Shown here: piece by piece, positions 19,610-27,842 of the stretch
Layout: every line of letters starts with the position of its first letter
Numbering within the stretch: the first letter of the stretch is position 1
NCBI RefSeq assembly: GCF_017813365.1
Contig: NZ_JAGIZA010000009.1
Coordinates: forward strand, 124,001-188,000
Direction of reading: 5' to 3'
Length of the DNA: 64,000 bases
From: Roseomonas indoligenes
GTDB lineage: Bacteria; Pseudomonadota; Alphaproteobacteria; Acetobacterales; Acetobacteraceae
The notes under the pieces: model-generated
What the model saw: only the letters and a program-made list of their open reading frames with translations
Told to the model about the DNA's origin: nothing
Database searches by the model: none
Translations under genes and position numbers: made by a program

Positions 19610-20263
19610 TCAGAAGAAGGGGGGCAGGTCCCGCAGGCGGGGATGGAGGCGATCCTTGTCCGAGAGGATGGGGCCGCCGGGCAGTTCGGGCCAGGGCAGG
19701 CCAAGCTCCGGGTCGTCCCAGGCCAGTCCGCGATCCAGCTCGGGGGCGTAGAAATCGTCCACCTTGTAGGCGACCTCCGTCTCCGCCTCGAGGGTGACGA
19801 AGCCGTGCGCGAAGCCGGCGGGCACGTAGAGCTGCTCCGCCCCCTCCCCCGACATGTTGCAGGCGACGTGGCGGCCGAAGCTGGCGGAACCCCGGCGCAG
19901 GTCCACGATCACGTCCAGGATCGCCCCGCGCAGCACGCGGACGAGCTTCGCCTGTGCGGCCGGCGGCGCCTGGAAGTGCATCCCGCGCAGCGTCCCGGCC
20001 GCGCGGGAGAGGGAGTGGTTGTCCTGCACGAAGCGCTCCGTCACGCCCAGCGCCTGGAAATCGCGCTCGCTATAGGTCTCGCAGACGGAACCGCGGGCAT
20101 CGGCGAAGCGGCGCGTGCAGAGCAGGAGCGGCCCCTCGATCGGAAGGCGCCAAGCGGAGACGTTGCCGCTCTTGGCGTCCGGTGCGCGCAGGAAGGGATG
20201 GAGAAGGGAAACGCCGGTCGGCGTCTCGCTGAACCCGGCTGCGGCCACCTCGCCCTGCGGCAT
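19610..20263 (-). CDS. rfbC: dTDP-4-dehydrorhamnose 3,5-epimerase
   Basis: A cupin-type epimerase, 217 aa. Conserved LRGMHFQAPP near residue 92 (catalytic His), VPAGFAHGFVTL near 147 and the substrate-binding YSERDFQALGV are present. About 40 residues before FADARG are longer than in many RfbC proteins, so the true start may be internal, though no better ribosome-binding site is evident. It forms a two-gene unit with rfbD and is divergent from the glycosyltransferase. Confidence 0.92.
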   Translation of the reverse strand: MPQGEVAAAGFSETPTGVSLLHPFLRAPDAKSGNVSAWRLPIEGPLLLCTRRFADARGSVCETYSERDFQALGVTERFVQDNHSLSRAAGTLRGMHFQAPPAAQAKLVRVLRGAILDVIVDLRRGSASFGRHVACNMSGEGAEQLYVPAGFAHGFVTLEAETEVAYKVDDFYAPELDRGLAWDDPELGLPWPELPGGPILSDKDRLHPRLRDLPPFF

Positions 20264-20471
20264 CCTCGTCCCCCTTTCTACCGCCCTCTTGGCAGCGGGA
20301 CGGACCGGCGCCAGCGGGGCGCGGATCGTCGTCCTGGCCGCGATCCTCGCCCGCCGGGCCGTCCCAAAGCAAGGCAGGTCCGGTCACAGCCCGGCCAGCC
20401 CCGGCGCCCGGAAGACAGGCCTCCGGAACAGGGCCTTGTCAGGCGGTAGCCGGCCGGGAATACCGGATTCC

Positions 20472-21719
20472 ATGAGGGTCCTGCTCGTTCATCCGAACTT
20501 CCCGGGCCAGTATGCCCACCTTCTGCCCGCCCTTGCTGCCCGGCGGGGAACCCAGGTGGTCGGGATCGGCGCGCGCAAAGCTCCCGTGCCCGATGGCGTG
20601 ACCCTGCGGGTCTACGAGCCGCCCCCGCCGGCGCCCGATGCCGTCCACCGCTCCGCCCGCCCCACCCACGCCGCCGCAGCCCGCGCGGAGAAGGTGGCGG
20701 CCCACGCGCTGGAACTGCGGCGCGACGGTTTCGTCCCCGACGTCATCTTCAGCCATATCGGCTGGGGCGACACCCTGTTCCTGAAGGATGTCTTCCCCTC
20801 CACGGCTCTGCTCCTCTACGCGGAGTTCTTCTACAGCCCGACCGGCGCCGATGTCGGCTTCGAACCGGGCAGGCCGACCACGGTGCAGGACGCCGTCCGC
20901 GTGCGCGGCCTGAACATGCCCCTCCTCGCCTCCGTCCAGGCCTCCGACTGGGGCATGACCCCCACGCGCTGGCAGCGCGCCCGCTTCCCGGACTGGTTCC
21001 AGGACCGCATGAGCGTGGTGCACGAGGGCATCGACACCGCGGTCTGCCGCCCCGATCCCGCCGCGCGCTTCACCCTGCCGGACGGCACCGTGCTGAAACG
21101 TGGGGACGAGGTGGTGACCTACGTCGCCCGGAACCTGGAACCCTATCGCGGCTTCCCTACCTTCATGCGGGCCCTGCCCGCGCTGCTGGCCGCGCGCCCC
21201 AACGCCCGCGTGGTGATCGTGGGCGGCAACGGCACCAGCTACGGCGCCCCGCCCCAGAACGCGGCGACCTGGCGGGAGGCGATGCTGGCCGAGACCGGCC
21301 CGCTGGACCCCGCGCGCGTCCACTTCCTCGGCCAGATCCCCCACCCGGCCCTGCACGCGCTGTTCCGCGTCGCCTCCGTCCACGTCTATCTCACGCTTCC
21401 CTTCGTTCTCTCCTGGAGCGTGCTGGAGGCGATGGGCTGCGGCACTCTCATCCTCGGCTCCGCCACCCCACCCGTGCAGGAGGTGATCGAGGACGGGCGG
21501 AACGGCCTTCTGACGGACTTCTTCGACCACGACGCCCTGGCCCGCCGCATTGCGGAAGTGCTGGCTGACCCCAGGCGCTTCGATCCGCTCCGCCAGGCCG
21601 GCCGCGAGACGATCAAGGCGCGCTACGACCTCCGCCGCGTCTGCCTGCCCCGGCAACTCGCCGTCCTCGACGCCCTGGCCGCGCGGCGCCGGCCGGCGAC
21701 CTATCTCGAGAACGCCTGA
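20472..21719 (+). CDS. Glycosyltransferase family 4 protein
   Basis: A 415-aa GT-B fold enzyme. The N-terminus, MRVLLVHPNFPGQYAHLLPAL, is typical of a GT4 subgroup common in alphaproteobacteria. A GT1-type donor domain follows, with VTYVARNLEPYRGFPTFMRALP, a VVIVGGNGTSYG strand, and the E-x7-E-like region LSWSVLEAMGCGTLILGSATPPVQEVIEDGRNGLL. The upstream open frame has no similarity and overlaps rfbC, so ATG 20472 is the start. Proximity to rfbCD suggests a role in a rhamnose-containing glycan, which is inference. Confidence 0.9.
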   Translation: MRVLLVHPNFPGQYAHLLPALAARRGTQVVGIGARKAPVPDGVTLRVYEPPPPAPDAVHRSARPTHAAAARAEKVAAHALELRRDGFVPDVIFSHIGWGDTLFLKDVFPSTALLLYAEFFYSPTGADVGFEPGRPTTVQDAVRVRGLNMPLLASVQASDWGMTPTRWQRARFPDWFQDRMSVVHEGIDTAVCRPDPAARFTLPDGTVLKRGDEVVTYVARNLEPYRGFPTFMRALPALLAARPNARVVIVGGNGTSYGAPPQNAATWREAMLAETGPLDPARVHFLGQIPHPALHALFRVASVHVYLTLPFVLSWSVLEAMGCGTLILGSATPPVQEVIEDGRNGLLTDFFDHDALARRIAEVLADPRRFDPLRQAGRETIKARYDLRRVCLPRQLAVLDALAARRRPATYLENA

Positions 21720-21736
21720 GGATTGCGAGCACGGCC

Positions 21737-21990
21737 CCAGGGAGGCGCCGCCTCCCTGGAACCCTCCGCCAGGAGGCTGAGCCTCCTGGACCTGCATCGG
21801 GCTGCCGCGGATGCGATGATCGACGGGCGGCAACGAAGGGATCCTAGATCCGCGTCAGTCCTGGCCGCGCTGTCAGTCGCCTGAGGTCATCGACCTCAGG
21901 CGCGCCGCCAGACGGGTATCCCGCGGCAGCGGACCAGAAAAAGATGAGAGGGGGCCCAGGAGGAGAGAACTCCTTCTCTCCCCCTGGGCC
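21737..21990 (+). repeat. Composite hairpin repeat, copy E (class c middle, type II end hairpin)
   Basis: It begins 17 bp after the glycosyltransferase stop in a convergent gap. M1 is at 21737-21759 (CCAGGGAGGC/GCCTCCCTGG), M3 at 21769-21789 (CCAGGAGGC/GCCTCCTGG), M5 at 21879-21901 (GCCTGAGGTC/GACCTCAGGC). The end hairpin, at 21953-21990, is a different sequence from the common one (arms GGCCCAGGAGGAGAGAA and near-complement, loop CTCC). It shares its middle segment with copy L only. Confidence 0.9.
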
Positions 21991-22005
21991 ACCAGAACCA
22001 CGCCG

Positions 22006-23556
22006 TCAGGAAGCCTCCGGAACCGCCCGCGCCAGGACGATACGAAAGCGCGCGCCCTGCACCGCGGGCATCACCTCGATCCGCCCGCCCGCGCCCTCCA
22101 CCAGGGATCGCGCGATGGCCAGGCCGAGCCCGGTTCCGCCCGCCTCCCGCGCCGTGGTGAAAAAGGGGTCGAAGGCGCGGGCGGCGTTGGCGGGGGAGAG
22201 GCCGGGGCCGTCGTCGGAGACGGTCATCGTAGCGGTCGCGGCGTCCTGGCGGAGGGTGACAGCCACGGTGGTGCCGGGCCCGGCATGGGCCAGGGCGTTG
22301 CCGAGCAGGCTGTCCAGCACCGTCGCGACGGCCTGCGGGGCAATGGCAGCCCCGGCCTCGCCGGAGATCGTGACGCGGAGGGCGGGATAGCGGGCGGCGG
22401 CGGCCTCGGCCAGCGGGCGCAGGGCGGAGCGGCCGCCGGCCGCGGCCATGTCGGCGCGGGCAAGGGCGAGAAGGCCGCCGACGAGGCGGTCCAGCCGCGC
22501 CACGCCGTCCTCGATCGTCGTGGCGAAGCGGGCGCGCTCCTCGGGCGACATGGCCTCGCCGTGCTCGGCCAGCAGCTCGGCGGCGCCGCGCATGGCCGCA
22601 AGCGGCGTCTTGAACTCGTGGCTGACATGGGCGGCCAGGCCGCGGACATAGGTGGCGCGGCCCTCCAGCGTGGCGGTCATGCGGGCGATGGCCTCGGACA
22701 GCTCGGCGGCCTCGCGCACGGCGGTGCGGGGCACGGGCGGCAGGCGCGCGGTGCCGCCGGCGGCCACCTCGCGCGCGGCGCGCACCACGACATCCAGCGG
22801 GCGGGTGATGAGGCGGGAGGCGAGGGCCGCGAGGGCGGCCACGAGCAGCAGCAGCAGCAGCGCCACCGCCGCGATTTCCGGCACCTTGCCCGAGACGGTT
22901 TGGGTGACGGTGGAAGGGGTGCGGGAGAGGAGGATGACCGCGTCCACCCTCTCCCCGTCCAGCACGGGCATGGCGAGGTGGACGCGCAGGCCGGCGGTGC
23001 GGCTGATGCCGCCGGGAACCTCGGTCGCGATCTTCTCCCGCCGGCGCAGCACGGCCAGCGGGCGGCCCGCGCGCGCCGCCTCCACCTCCTCCAGCCCGGC
23101 GAGGGAGAGGCCGGTGTCGGCGCCGGTGGAGGCCACCACCACGCCCGAGGCATCCAGCAGGCGCAGGGCCGCGAGCGTCACGGCCTGGGTGTCGCGCAGC
23201 ACGGGCAGCAGGCGGGCGCCGGCCGCGGCGGCCTCTGGCTCGGGGGGCGGGCCGGGGCGCGGATCGGGGGCCAGGGGCAGCACGGTGTCGTGGGCCAGGT
23301 CCAGGCCGCGGCGGCGCGCCGTCTCCAGCGCGCGGGTCGTCAGGCCGTCCGCGAGGCTCTCCGGCGCGATGCCCCGCGCCGCGCGCCACGCGCCGGCCAG
23401 GACAGCGGCCTGGGCGCGCAGCTCCGTCTCGGTCTGCCGCACCAGCGCGCTCTCATACAGGCGCAGCGCCCAGAAGCCCGTGACGGGCAGGACGAGCACG
23501 ACGAGGTTGCTCAGCAGCAGGAGGGTCCGCAGGCGCGGGCGCCGGAAGGCGGGCAT
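22006..23556 (-). CDS. Sensor histidine kinase, CreC-like
   Basis: A 516-aa membrane kinase. TM1 is near residues 9-31, a periplasmic sensor region follows, TM2 is at about 245-265 (poly-Leu/Ala), then a HAMP-like segment. The kinase core has the H-box AAHVSHEFKTPLAAM, an N-box SLLGNALAHAGP, G1 SDDGPGLSP and G2 GGTGLGLAIARSL. It is the third gene in a unit with a response regulator and a small membrane protein. The divergent creD gene suggests the CreBC type, although the kinase sequence alone does not prove it. Confidence 0.9.
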   Translation of the reverse strand: MPAFRRPRLRTLLLLSNLVVLVLPVTGFWALRLYESALVRQTETELRAQAAVLAGAWRAARGIAPESLADGLTTRALETARRRGLDLAHDTVLPLAPDPRPGPPPEPEAAAAGARLLPVLRDTQAVTLAALRLLDASGVVVASTGADTGLSLAGLEEVEAARAGRPLAVLRRREKIATEVPGGISRTAGLRVHLAMPVLDGERVDAVILLSRTPSTVTQTVSGKVPEIAAVALLLLLLVAALAALASRLITRPLDVVVRAAREVAAGGTARLPPVPRTAVREAAELSEAIARMTATLEGRATYVRGLAAHVSHEFKTPLAAMRGAAELLAEHGEAMSPEERARFATTIEDGVARLDRLVGGLLALARADMAAAGGRSALRPLAEAAAARYPALRVTISGEAGAAIAPQAVATVLDSLLGNALAHAGPGTTVAVTLRQDAATATMTVSDDGPGLSPANAARAFDPFFTTAREAGGTGLGLAIARSLVEGAGGRIEVMPAVQGARFRIVLARAVPEAS

Positions 23557-23576
23557 CGCGGGGCGGTGCCCGGCGG

Positions 23577-23915
23577 CTACTTCCGGCCGCCCTCGGTCAC
23601 GACGCGGGCCGGCCGCTCGCCATCGGGCTCCTCGGCCGTGGTGATGGTGCCAGTGCCCAGCAGAACCGCGAAGAGGAGCATCGGGGCCGCCCAGATCTGC
23701 AAAGGGATCCCCCAGAAGGAGTGCTGCGTCGGCCCACCGCGGTTCCAGCGCAGCCCGAGCACGAGGGTAGCGATGCCTGCCAGCCCCATGGTGACCGCGA
23801 CGGCGCGGTCCACCTCCGGCCCGTCCACCTGCCGCAGGACGATGAGGGGCAGGAACATCGCGAGCGCCGCGAGGAAGATCACCCAGTGTCCGCGGCCCTG
23901 CCAGAACACGATCAT
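23577..23915 (-). CDS. Small membrane protein between response regulator and kinase
   Basis: A 112-aa protein with three predicted TM segments (about residues 11-28, 37-54 and 73-90) and a polar C-terminal tail. I do not recognise the family. It sits between the response regulator (53 bp upstream) and the kinase (20 bp downstream), so it is probably cotranscribed with them and could be an accessory sensor or a membrane partner. That role is inference. Confidence 0.75.
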   Translation of the reverse strand: MIVFWQGRGHWVIFLAALAMFLPLIVLRQVDGPEVDRAVAVTMGLAGIATLVLGLRWNRGGPTQHSFWGIPLQIWAAPMLLFAVLLGTGTITTAEEPDGERPARVVTEGGRK

Positions 23916-23968
23916 GCGCCAAACTCCATGATGCCGACGCCTGGTCGCGCGCGTCTATTCGCACCCAT

Positions 23969-24670
23969 CTAATCGCACGGCCCGAGCCGGTAGCCGAAGC
24001 CCGGCAGCGTCTCCACCGGCGCGGCGCCGAGGGCGGCGAACTTCGCGCGCAGGCGCCGGACGTGGCTGTCGATGGTGCGGTCGGACACGATCCGCTCCAC
24101 CGTGTAGGCGCCGTCCATCAGCGCGTCGCGGTTCAGCACGCGGCCCGGGCGGCGCATGAGGGTGCGGAGCAGGCCGAACTCGGTGGCCGTCAGCACCACT
24201 TCCCGCCCGTCCCAGGTCACGCGCGCCGTGCCGGGATCCAGGGCCAGGCGGCCATGGCGCAGCACCTCGTCCACCGGCGCCGGGACCGCCGCGACCGGCG
24301 CCCCGCGCCGCAGCACGGCCCGCACCCGCGCCACCAGCTCCCGCGGGCTGAAGGGCTTGGTGAGGTAGTCGTCGCCGCCGATCTCCAGCCCCACGACGCG
24401 GTCCACCTCGTCGTCGCGCGAGGAGAGGAACAGCACGGGGATCGCGGCTGCGGCCCCGCCTGAGGCGCGGAGGGCGCGGCACATCTCCGTGCCGTCCATC
24501 TCCGGCAGCATCACGTCCAGCACGACGAGGTCGGGCAGCGCCTCCCGCGCGGCGGCGAGACCCGCGGCGCCGTCGGCGGCCTCCAGCGTGGCGTAGCCGG
24601 CGCGGGAGAGGGCGAAGCGCACGACATCCCGGATCGCCGGGTCGTCGTCCACGATCAGGATCCGCGCCAT
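23969..24670 (-). CDS. OmpR/PhoB-type response regulator, CreB-like
   Basis: A 233-aa two-domain regulator. The receiver domain has the acidic pair DDD at 8-10, phosphoacceptor D52 (VVLDVMLPEMDG), and K105 in YLTKPF. The C-terminal winged helix has the VVLTATEFGLLRTLMRRPGRVLNRDALMDGAY signature and SDRTIDSHVRRLRAKF. The start is ATG 24670, preceded by GGAGGGG. Its gene is divergent from creD, 87 bp away, so the gap probably carries its target promoter. Confidence 0.94.
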   Translation of the reverse strand: MARILIVDDDPAIRDVVRFALSRAGYATLEAADGAAGLAAAREALPDLVVLDVMLPEMDGTEMCRALRASGGAAAAIPVLFLSSRDDEVDRVVGLEIGGDDYLTKPFSPRELVARVRAVLRRGAPVAAVPAPVDEVLRHGRLALDPGTARVTWDGREVVLTATEFGLLRTLMRRPGRVLNRDALMDGAYTVERIVSDRTIDSHVRRLRAKFAALGAAPVETLPGFGYRLGPCD

Positions 24671-24757
24671 GCCCCTCCCCGTCTGCACCGGATTTGCACG
24701 GGCCCGGCACCGCCTTTCCCCGCCCGCGTCATCGGCCGGGCACGGCGGGCCGCGAGG

Positions 24758-26137
24758 ATGACCGCCTCATCCCCGGAGGCCAAGACCGTGAGCGACATCC
24801 CCCATCCCTCCCCCATCCCCGCCGCGCAACCCCGCCCACCGCTGAAGCTCGGGCGCGCGGGCAAGCTCGCCCTCGTCGGCGGGCTGCTGCTGGTGCTGCT
24901 GCTGCCCCACCTCATGATCGAGGGCGTGATCGAGGAGCGCGAATCCTACCAGGACCAGGTGCGGGAGGGCATTGCCCGCAGCTGGGGCCCGGCCCAGTCC
25001 GTGCTCGGCCCCGTGCTGGTCGTGCCGACCCGCGCCCCCGCCCCGCGCGCCGTGAACGAGACCGGCCCGATGCGCTGGGACCGCGGGGCCGTGGCCGTGC
25101 TCCCCACGCGGCTGGGGGCGGAGGCACGGCTGGCGCCGGAGCGCCGCCGGCGCGGGCTGTTCGAGGCGGTGGTCTACGAGGCGGAGGTCGCGCTCACCGC
25201 CACCATCGCCGTGCCCGCGATCACCGCGGAACCGGAGACAGAGCTGCTGTGGCGGGAGGCCTTCCTCGTCACCGGCGCCAGCGACCTGCGCTCCGCCGCC
25301 GCCGGCGCCCGCCTCTCGGCGGATGGGCGCGACCTCTCGGCCCGCGACGCGCCCGACGCCAACTGCTTCGGGGCCGAGCTGGTGCGCTGGGACCTGGGGC
25401 TGGACGGCCCGCCGGAGCCCGGCCGCACCCTGACGCTGGCGGGCGGCCTGTCCATGCGCGGAACCGGCAGCTTCGGCCTGCTGCCCCTGGCGCGCCGGGC
25501 GGAGCTCTCCGTCGCCGCGCCCTGGCCGACGCCGAGCTTCACCGGCGCCGGGCTGCCCGTGCGCTCCGACGTGACGGAGACGGGCTTCAGCGCGAACTGG
25601 CAGGAGGGCACGGGCCAGCCCCTGGTCCGTTCCCTCGGCAGCAGCTGGTGCCAGGCCCTGACCGCCTCGGGCACGAGCGTCGGCGTGGACCTGCTGGAGG
25701 CGGTGCCGACCTATCGCATGGTCACCCGCGCCTCGAAATACGCAGCGATGTTCCTGGCGCTCGCCTTCCTCACCTACGTGCTGTTCGAGCTGGTGGCGGG
25801 GGTGCGGATCCACCTCGTGCAGTACGGGCTGCTCGGCCTCTCCGTCGTGCTCTTCCCGCTGCTGCTGCTCGCCTTCGGGGAGCCGCTGGGCTTCGCCGCG
25901 GCCTATGCGATCAGCACCGCGGCGGTGGTGGCGCAGGCCTCGGCCTATACGGCGGCGGTCACGCGGCGGGCGGCGCTGGCCGGGCTTTTCGCGGGGATCC
26001 TCGGCGGGCTGTTCGGCTTCCTCTACGTGGTGCTGAGCCTGGAAGCCTACGCGCTGCTGGCCGGCACCGTCGCCCTCTTCGCCGCCCTCTCGGTGGTGAT
26101 GGCCGTCACCCGCCGCGTGGACTGGGCGGGGGAATAG
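24758..26137 (+). CDS. creD: Cell envelope integrity protein CreD
   Basis: Inner-membrane protein of the CreD family, 459 aa. An N-terminal TM helix (about 32-50) is followed by a large periplasmic domain, then six clustered C-terminal TM helices from YAAMFLALAFLTYVLFELVAG onward. Motifs ERESYQDQVREGIARSWGPAQ and VDLLEAVPTYRMVTRASKYA match the family. A GTG at 24788 has a better-spaced GGAGG, so the protein may be 10 residues shorter. Members are induced by the CreBC system and affect envelope and beta-lactam responses. Confidence 0.9.
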   Translation: MTASSPEAKTVSDIPHPSPIPAAQPRPPLKLGRAGKLALVGGLLLVLLLPHLMIEGVIEERESYQDQVREGIARSWGPAQSVLGPVLVVPTRAPAPRAVNETGPMRWDRGAVAVLPTRLGAEARLAPERRRRGLFEAVVYEAEVALTATIAVPAITAEPETELLWREAFLVTGASDLRSAAAGARLSADGRDLSARDAPDANCFGAELVRWDLGLDGPPEPGRTLTLAGGLSMRGTGSFGLLPLARRAELSVAAPWPTPSFTGAGLPVRSDVTETGFSANWQEGTGQPLVRSLGSSWCQALTASGTSVGVDLLEAVPTYRMVTRASKYAAMFLALAFLTYVLFELVAGVRIHLVQYGLLGLSVVLFPLLLLAFGEPLGFAAAYAISTAAVVAQASAYTAAVTRRAALAGLFAGILGGLFGFLYVVLSLEAYALLAGTVALFAALSVVMAVTRRVDWAGE

Positions 26138-26159
26138 CCGCGGCGCCCGCGAGGGTTGG

Positions 26160-26181
26160 GGGGCCGGGACGTCCCGGCCCC
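26160..26181. terminator. Perfect GC palindrome after creD
   Basis: Two adjacent 11-bp arms, GGGGCCGGGAC and GTCCCGGCCCC, form a perfect palindrome 22 bp after the creD stop. It could stop transcription from creD, but no T-run follows, so a factor-dependent or pausing role is as likely. Confidence 0.4.
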
Positions 26182-26232
26182 TTCGGCGCGGGGGATGGCG
26201 GGCGGGGACGGCCAGGCCCATCTCGCTCACCG

Positions 26233-26490
26233 ATGGACATGATCCTCTCCGCGATCTGGCACGGGTTCTGGGGGCTGATCCGGGCCCTGGGCGCCCTGGT
26301 CAGCCTTCTGTTCGACCCGCTCTCCCTCCTGCCGTCCGGAAAGGGCGGGGCGGAGCAGGTCCCGCCGGAAACGGAGGAGCCGGCGGCGCGGCAAGTCGTC
26401 GCGGGCGATCCGCCCGTGCCGTTGGAGGAAACCCGGCGGCAATGGCCGGCGCCGCCGGAACGCGGGCCGTCCCCGAAGAACGGCCAATAG
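26233..26490 (+). CDS. Hypothetical small membrane-anchored protein
   Basis: An 85-aa frame with one N-terminal hydrophobic helix (about residues 4-32) and a Pro/Glu-rich polar tail. I do not recognise it. It lies downstream of creD on the same strand, with a palindrome between. There is no strong ribosome-binding site, and homology was not checked, so it is a tentative gene. Confidence 0.45.
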   Translation: MDMILSAIWHGFWGLIRALGALVSLLFDPLSLLPSGKGGAEQVPPETEEPAARQVVAGDPPVPLEETRRQWPAPPERGPSPKNGQ

Positions 26491-26558
26491 CCGGGTCAGG
26501 TGGATGGCCGGCATCGCGCCGCTGCCCGCCCCGCGCCCATCCCGGCCGCTCCGCCGCT

Positions 26559-26855
26559 TCAGCCGACCGCGGCCGGGTCGAGAACGACGGCGGTCCGATC
26601 CGCCAGGTCGTTGATGACCGACAGGTAGTTCTGGAAGTGAGGGGTCGCGCGATGGGCCGCCACCGCCTCACGATCGGCGTAGAGCTCGTCGAGCACGAAG
26701 CGGTCGGCATCGGCCTGGTCCTGCCACAGGTCGTAGCGCAGGTTTCCCGGTTCCGCGCGGCTCCGGGCGATCATCCCGTCCAGCAGGGTTCTGAGTTCCG
26801 CGGCCTTTCCCGGCCGGGCGGCGAGGATCGCCATGATCTTAACCTGGTTGGTCAT
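26559..26855 (-). CDS. Antibiotic biosynthesis monooxygenase (ABM) domain protein
   Basis: A 98-aa ferredoxin-like dimeric protein of the ABM/YgiN type: VKIMAILAARPGKAAELRTLLDGMIARSRAEPGNLRYDLWQD, then FVLDELYADREAVAAHRATPHFQNY. Relatives oxidise quinols or act in detoxification. ATG 26855 has AGGAGA nine bases upstream; the longer frame is unsupported. It lies 71 bp downstream of the DJ-1/PfpI gene and is probably cotranscribed with it. Confidence 0.88.
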   Translation of the reverse strand: MTNQVKIMAILAARPGKAAELRTLLDGMIARSRAEPGNLRYDLWQDQADADRFVLDELYADREAVAAHRATPHFQNYLSVINDLADRTAVVLDPAAVG

Positions 26856-26926
26856 CTCGCCATGTTCTCCTGAAGGTGCAGCCTCGGCGGGGCGGGGGCG
26901 AAGCGCCCCGCCCGTCATGCGCGTCC

Positions 26927-27727
26927 TCACGCCTCTGCCAGCGCGTGGTCGAGCGCCTCGATCAGCCTGGCGGCAAGCTGATGGTCGGAACTCGGGTTCT
27001 GGCCGGTGATCAGCTCGCGGTCGACGACCACGTTGGGCGCGAAGTCCACGGGATTGACGCCCACCCTGCCGCCCGCGGCCTGCAGCGCCTCGGGCATGTC
27101 GAAGTACAGCTTGCCGTGCAGGAGAGCGTCCTCGGCAATCCTCTCCTCGCTGGCCGAGAAGACGGTCATCCGGTAGCCCGCATAGGCCCAGCCCCGGGCA
27201 TACTCGGCCGCCCCCGCCTCGTCGCCCGCGATCAGTGCGGCGCGGAACTCCCGGGCACGGGGCATTGCCGCGACGATGGCAACCGGGCCATGGCAGAGCA
27301 GCGCCGTCGGCTTTCCGGCCTCATGGAAGTGGCGGAGGATCGTGCCGAGATCGGCGTCCTGCATCAGGTCCACCACGGGCGCATGGCCGCCGGGCACGAA
27401 GAGGCCGGCGAAGCGGTCCAGCCCGTCCTCCACCACCGAGCGCAGCCTGCGCACCTCGTTCATCGAGGGATCGTCGGCGTAGAAGCGCCGGGCGCGCGCA
27501 TAGGCGGCCTCGTCGCCTCCAAAATGCTGCACGGAGTCCGAGGCCTCGTCGATATGCGGCCTGGTTCCGTCCGGGGTGGCGAGCACGACGTCGTAGCCGG
27601 CCTTGATCAGCGCCATCGCGGGCACGACCGTCTCGTTGAGGTACTGCCCGATCGCGGCCGTGCCGCCGCCCCGCAACTCGATCCGCGTGGCGTTGGAACC
27701 GGCCACAAGCACTGTTCCCTTGGTCAT
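26927..27727 (-). CDS. DJ-1/PfpI family (type 1 glutamine amidotransferase-like) protein
   Basis: A 266-aa protein with the nucleophile-elbow Cys145-His146 (ALLCHGPVA) and the FVPGGHAPVVDL oxyanion strand near residues 110-120. This arrangement resembles Hsp31-type glyoxalase III and deglycase-like proteins. With the ABM gene downstream and a divergent LysR regulator, it may belong to a reactive-electrophile or quinone response. The substrate is not shown by the sequence. Confidence 0.88.
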   Translation of the reverse strand: MTKGTVLVAGSNATRIELRGGGTAAIGQYLNETVVPAMALIKAGYDVVLATPDGTRPHIDEASDSVQHFGGDEAAYARARRFYADDPSMNEVRRLRSVVEDGLDRFAGLFVPGGHAPVVDLMQDADLGTILRHFHEAGKPTALLCHGPVAIVAAMPRAREFRAALIAGDEAGAAEYARGWAYAGYRMTVFSASEERIAEDALLHGKLYFDMPEALQAAGGRVGVNPVDFAPNVVVDRELITGQNPSSDHQLAARLIEALDHALAEA

Positions 27728-27786
27728 CTGAGCCTCCGTTGCGCGATCCGCGTCTCCTGCGGACAGGCAGAACTTGGCTCAGGCCG

Positions 27787-27825
27787 AGATATTCCAGAAC
27801 TTTATCTTCTTGATTTCAGATATTC
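27787..27825. promoter_or_regulatory. AT-rich divergent promoter region with direct repeats
   Basis: The gap between the DJ-1 gene and the LysR gene contains AGATATTC twice (27787-27794 and 27818-27825), 31 bp apart, about three helical turns. Bases 27780-27840 are far more AT-rich than anything nearby. This fits LysR binding and overlapping promoters. It is a prediction from position. Confidence 0.45.
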
Positions 27826-27842
27826 ATCTCACACTATAAGTC

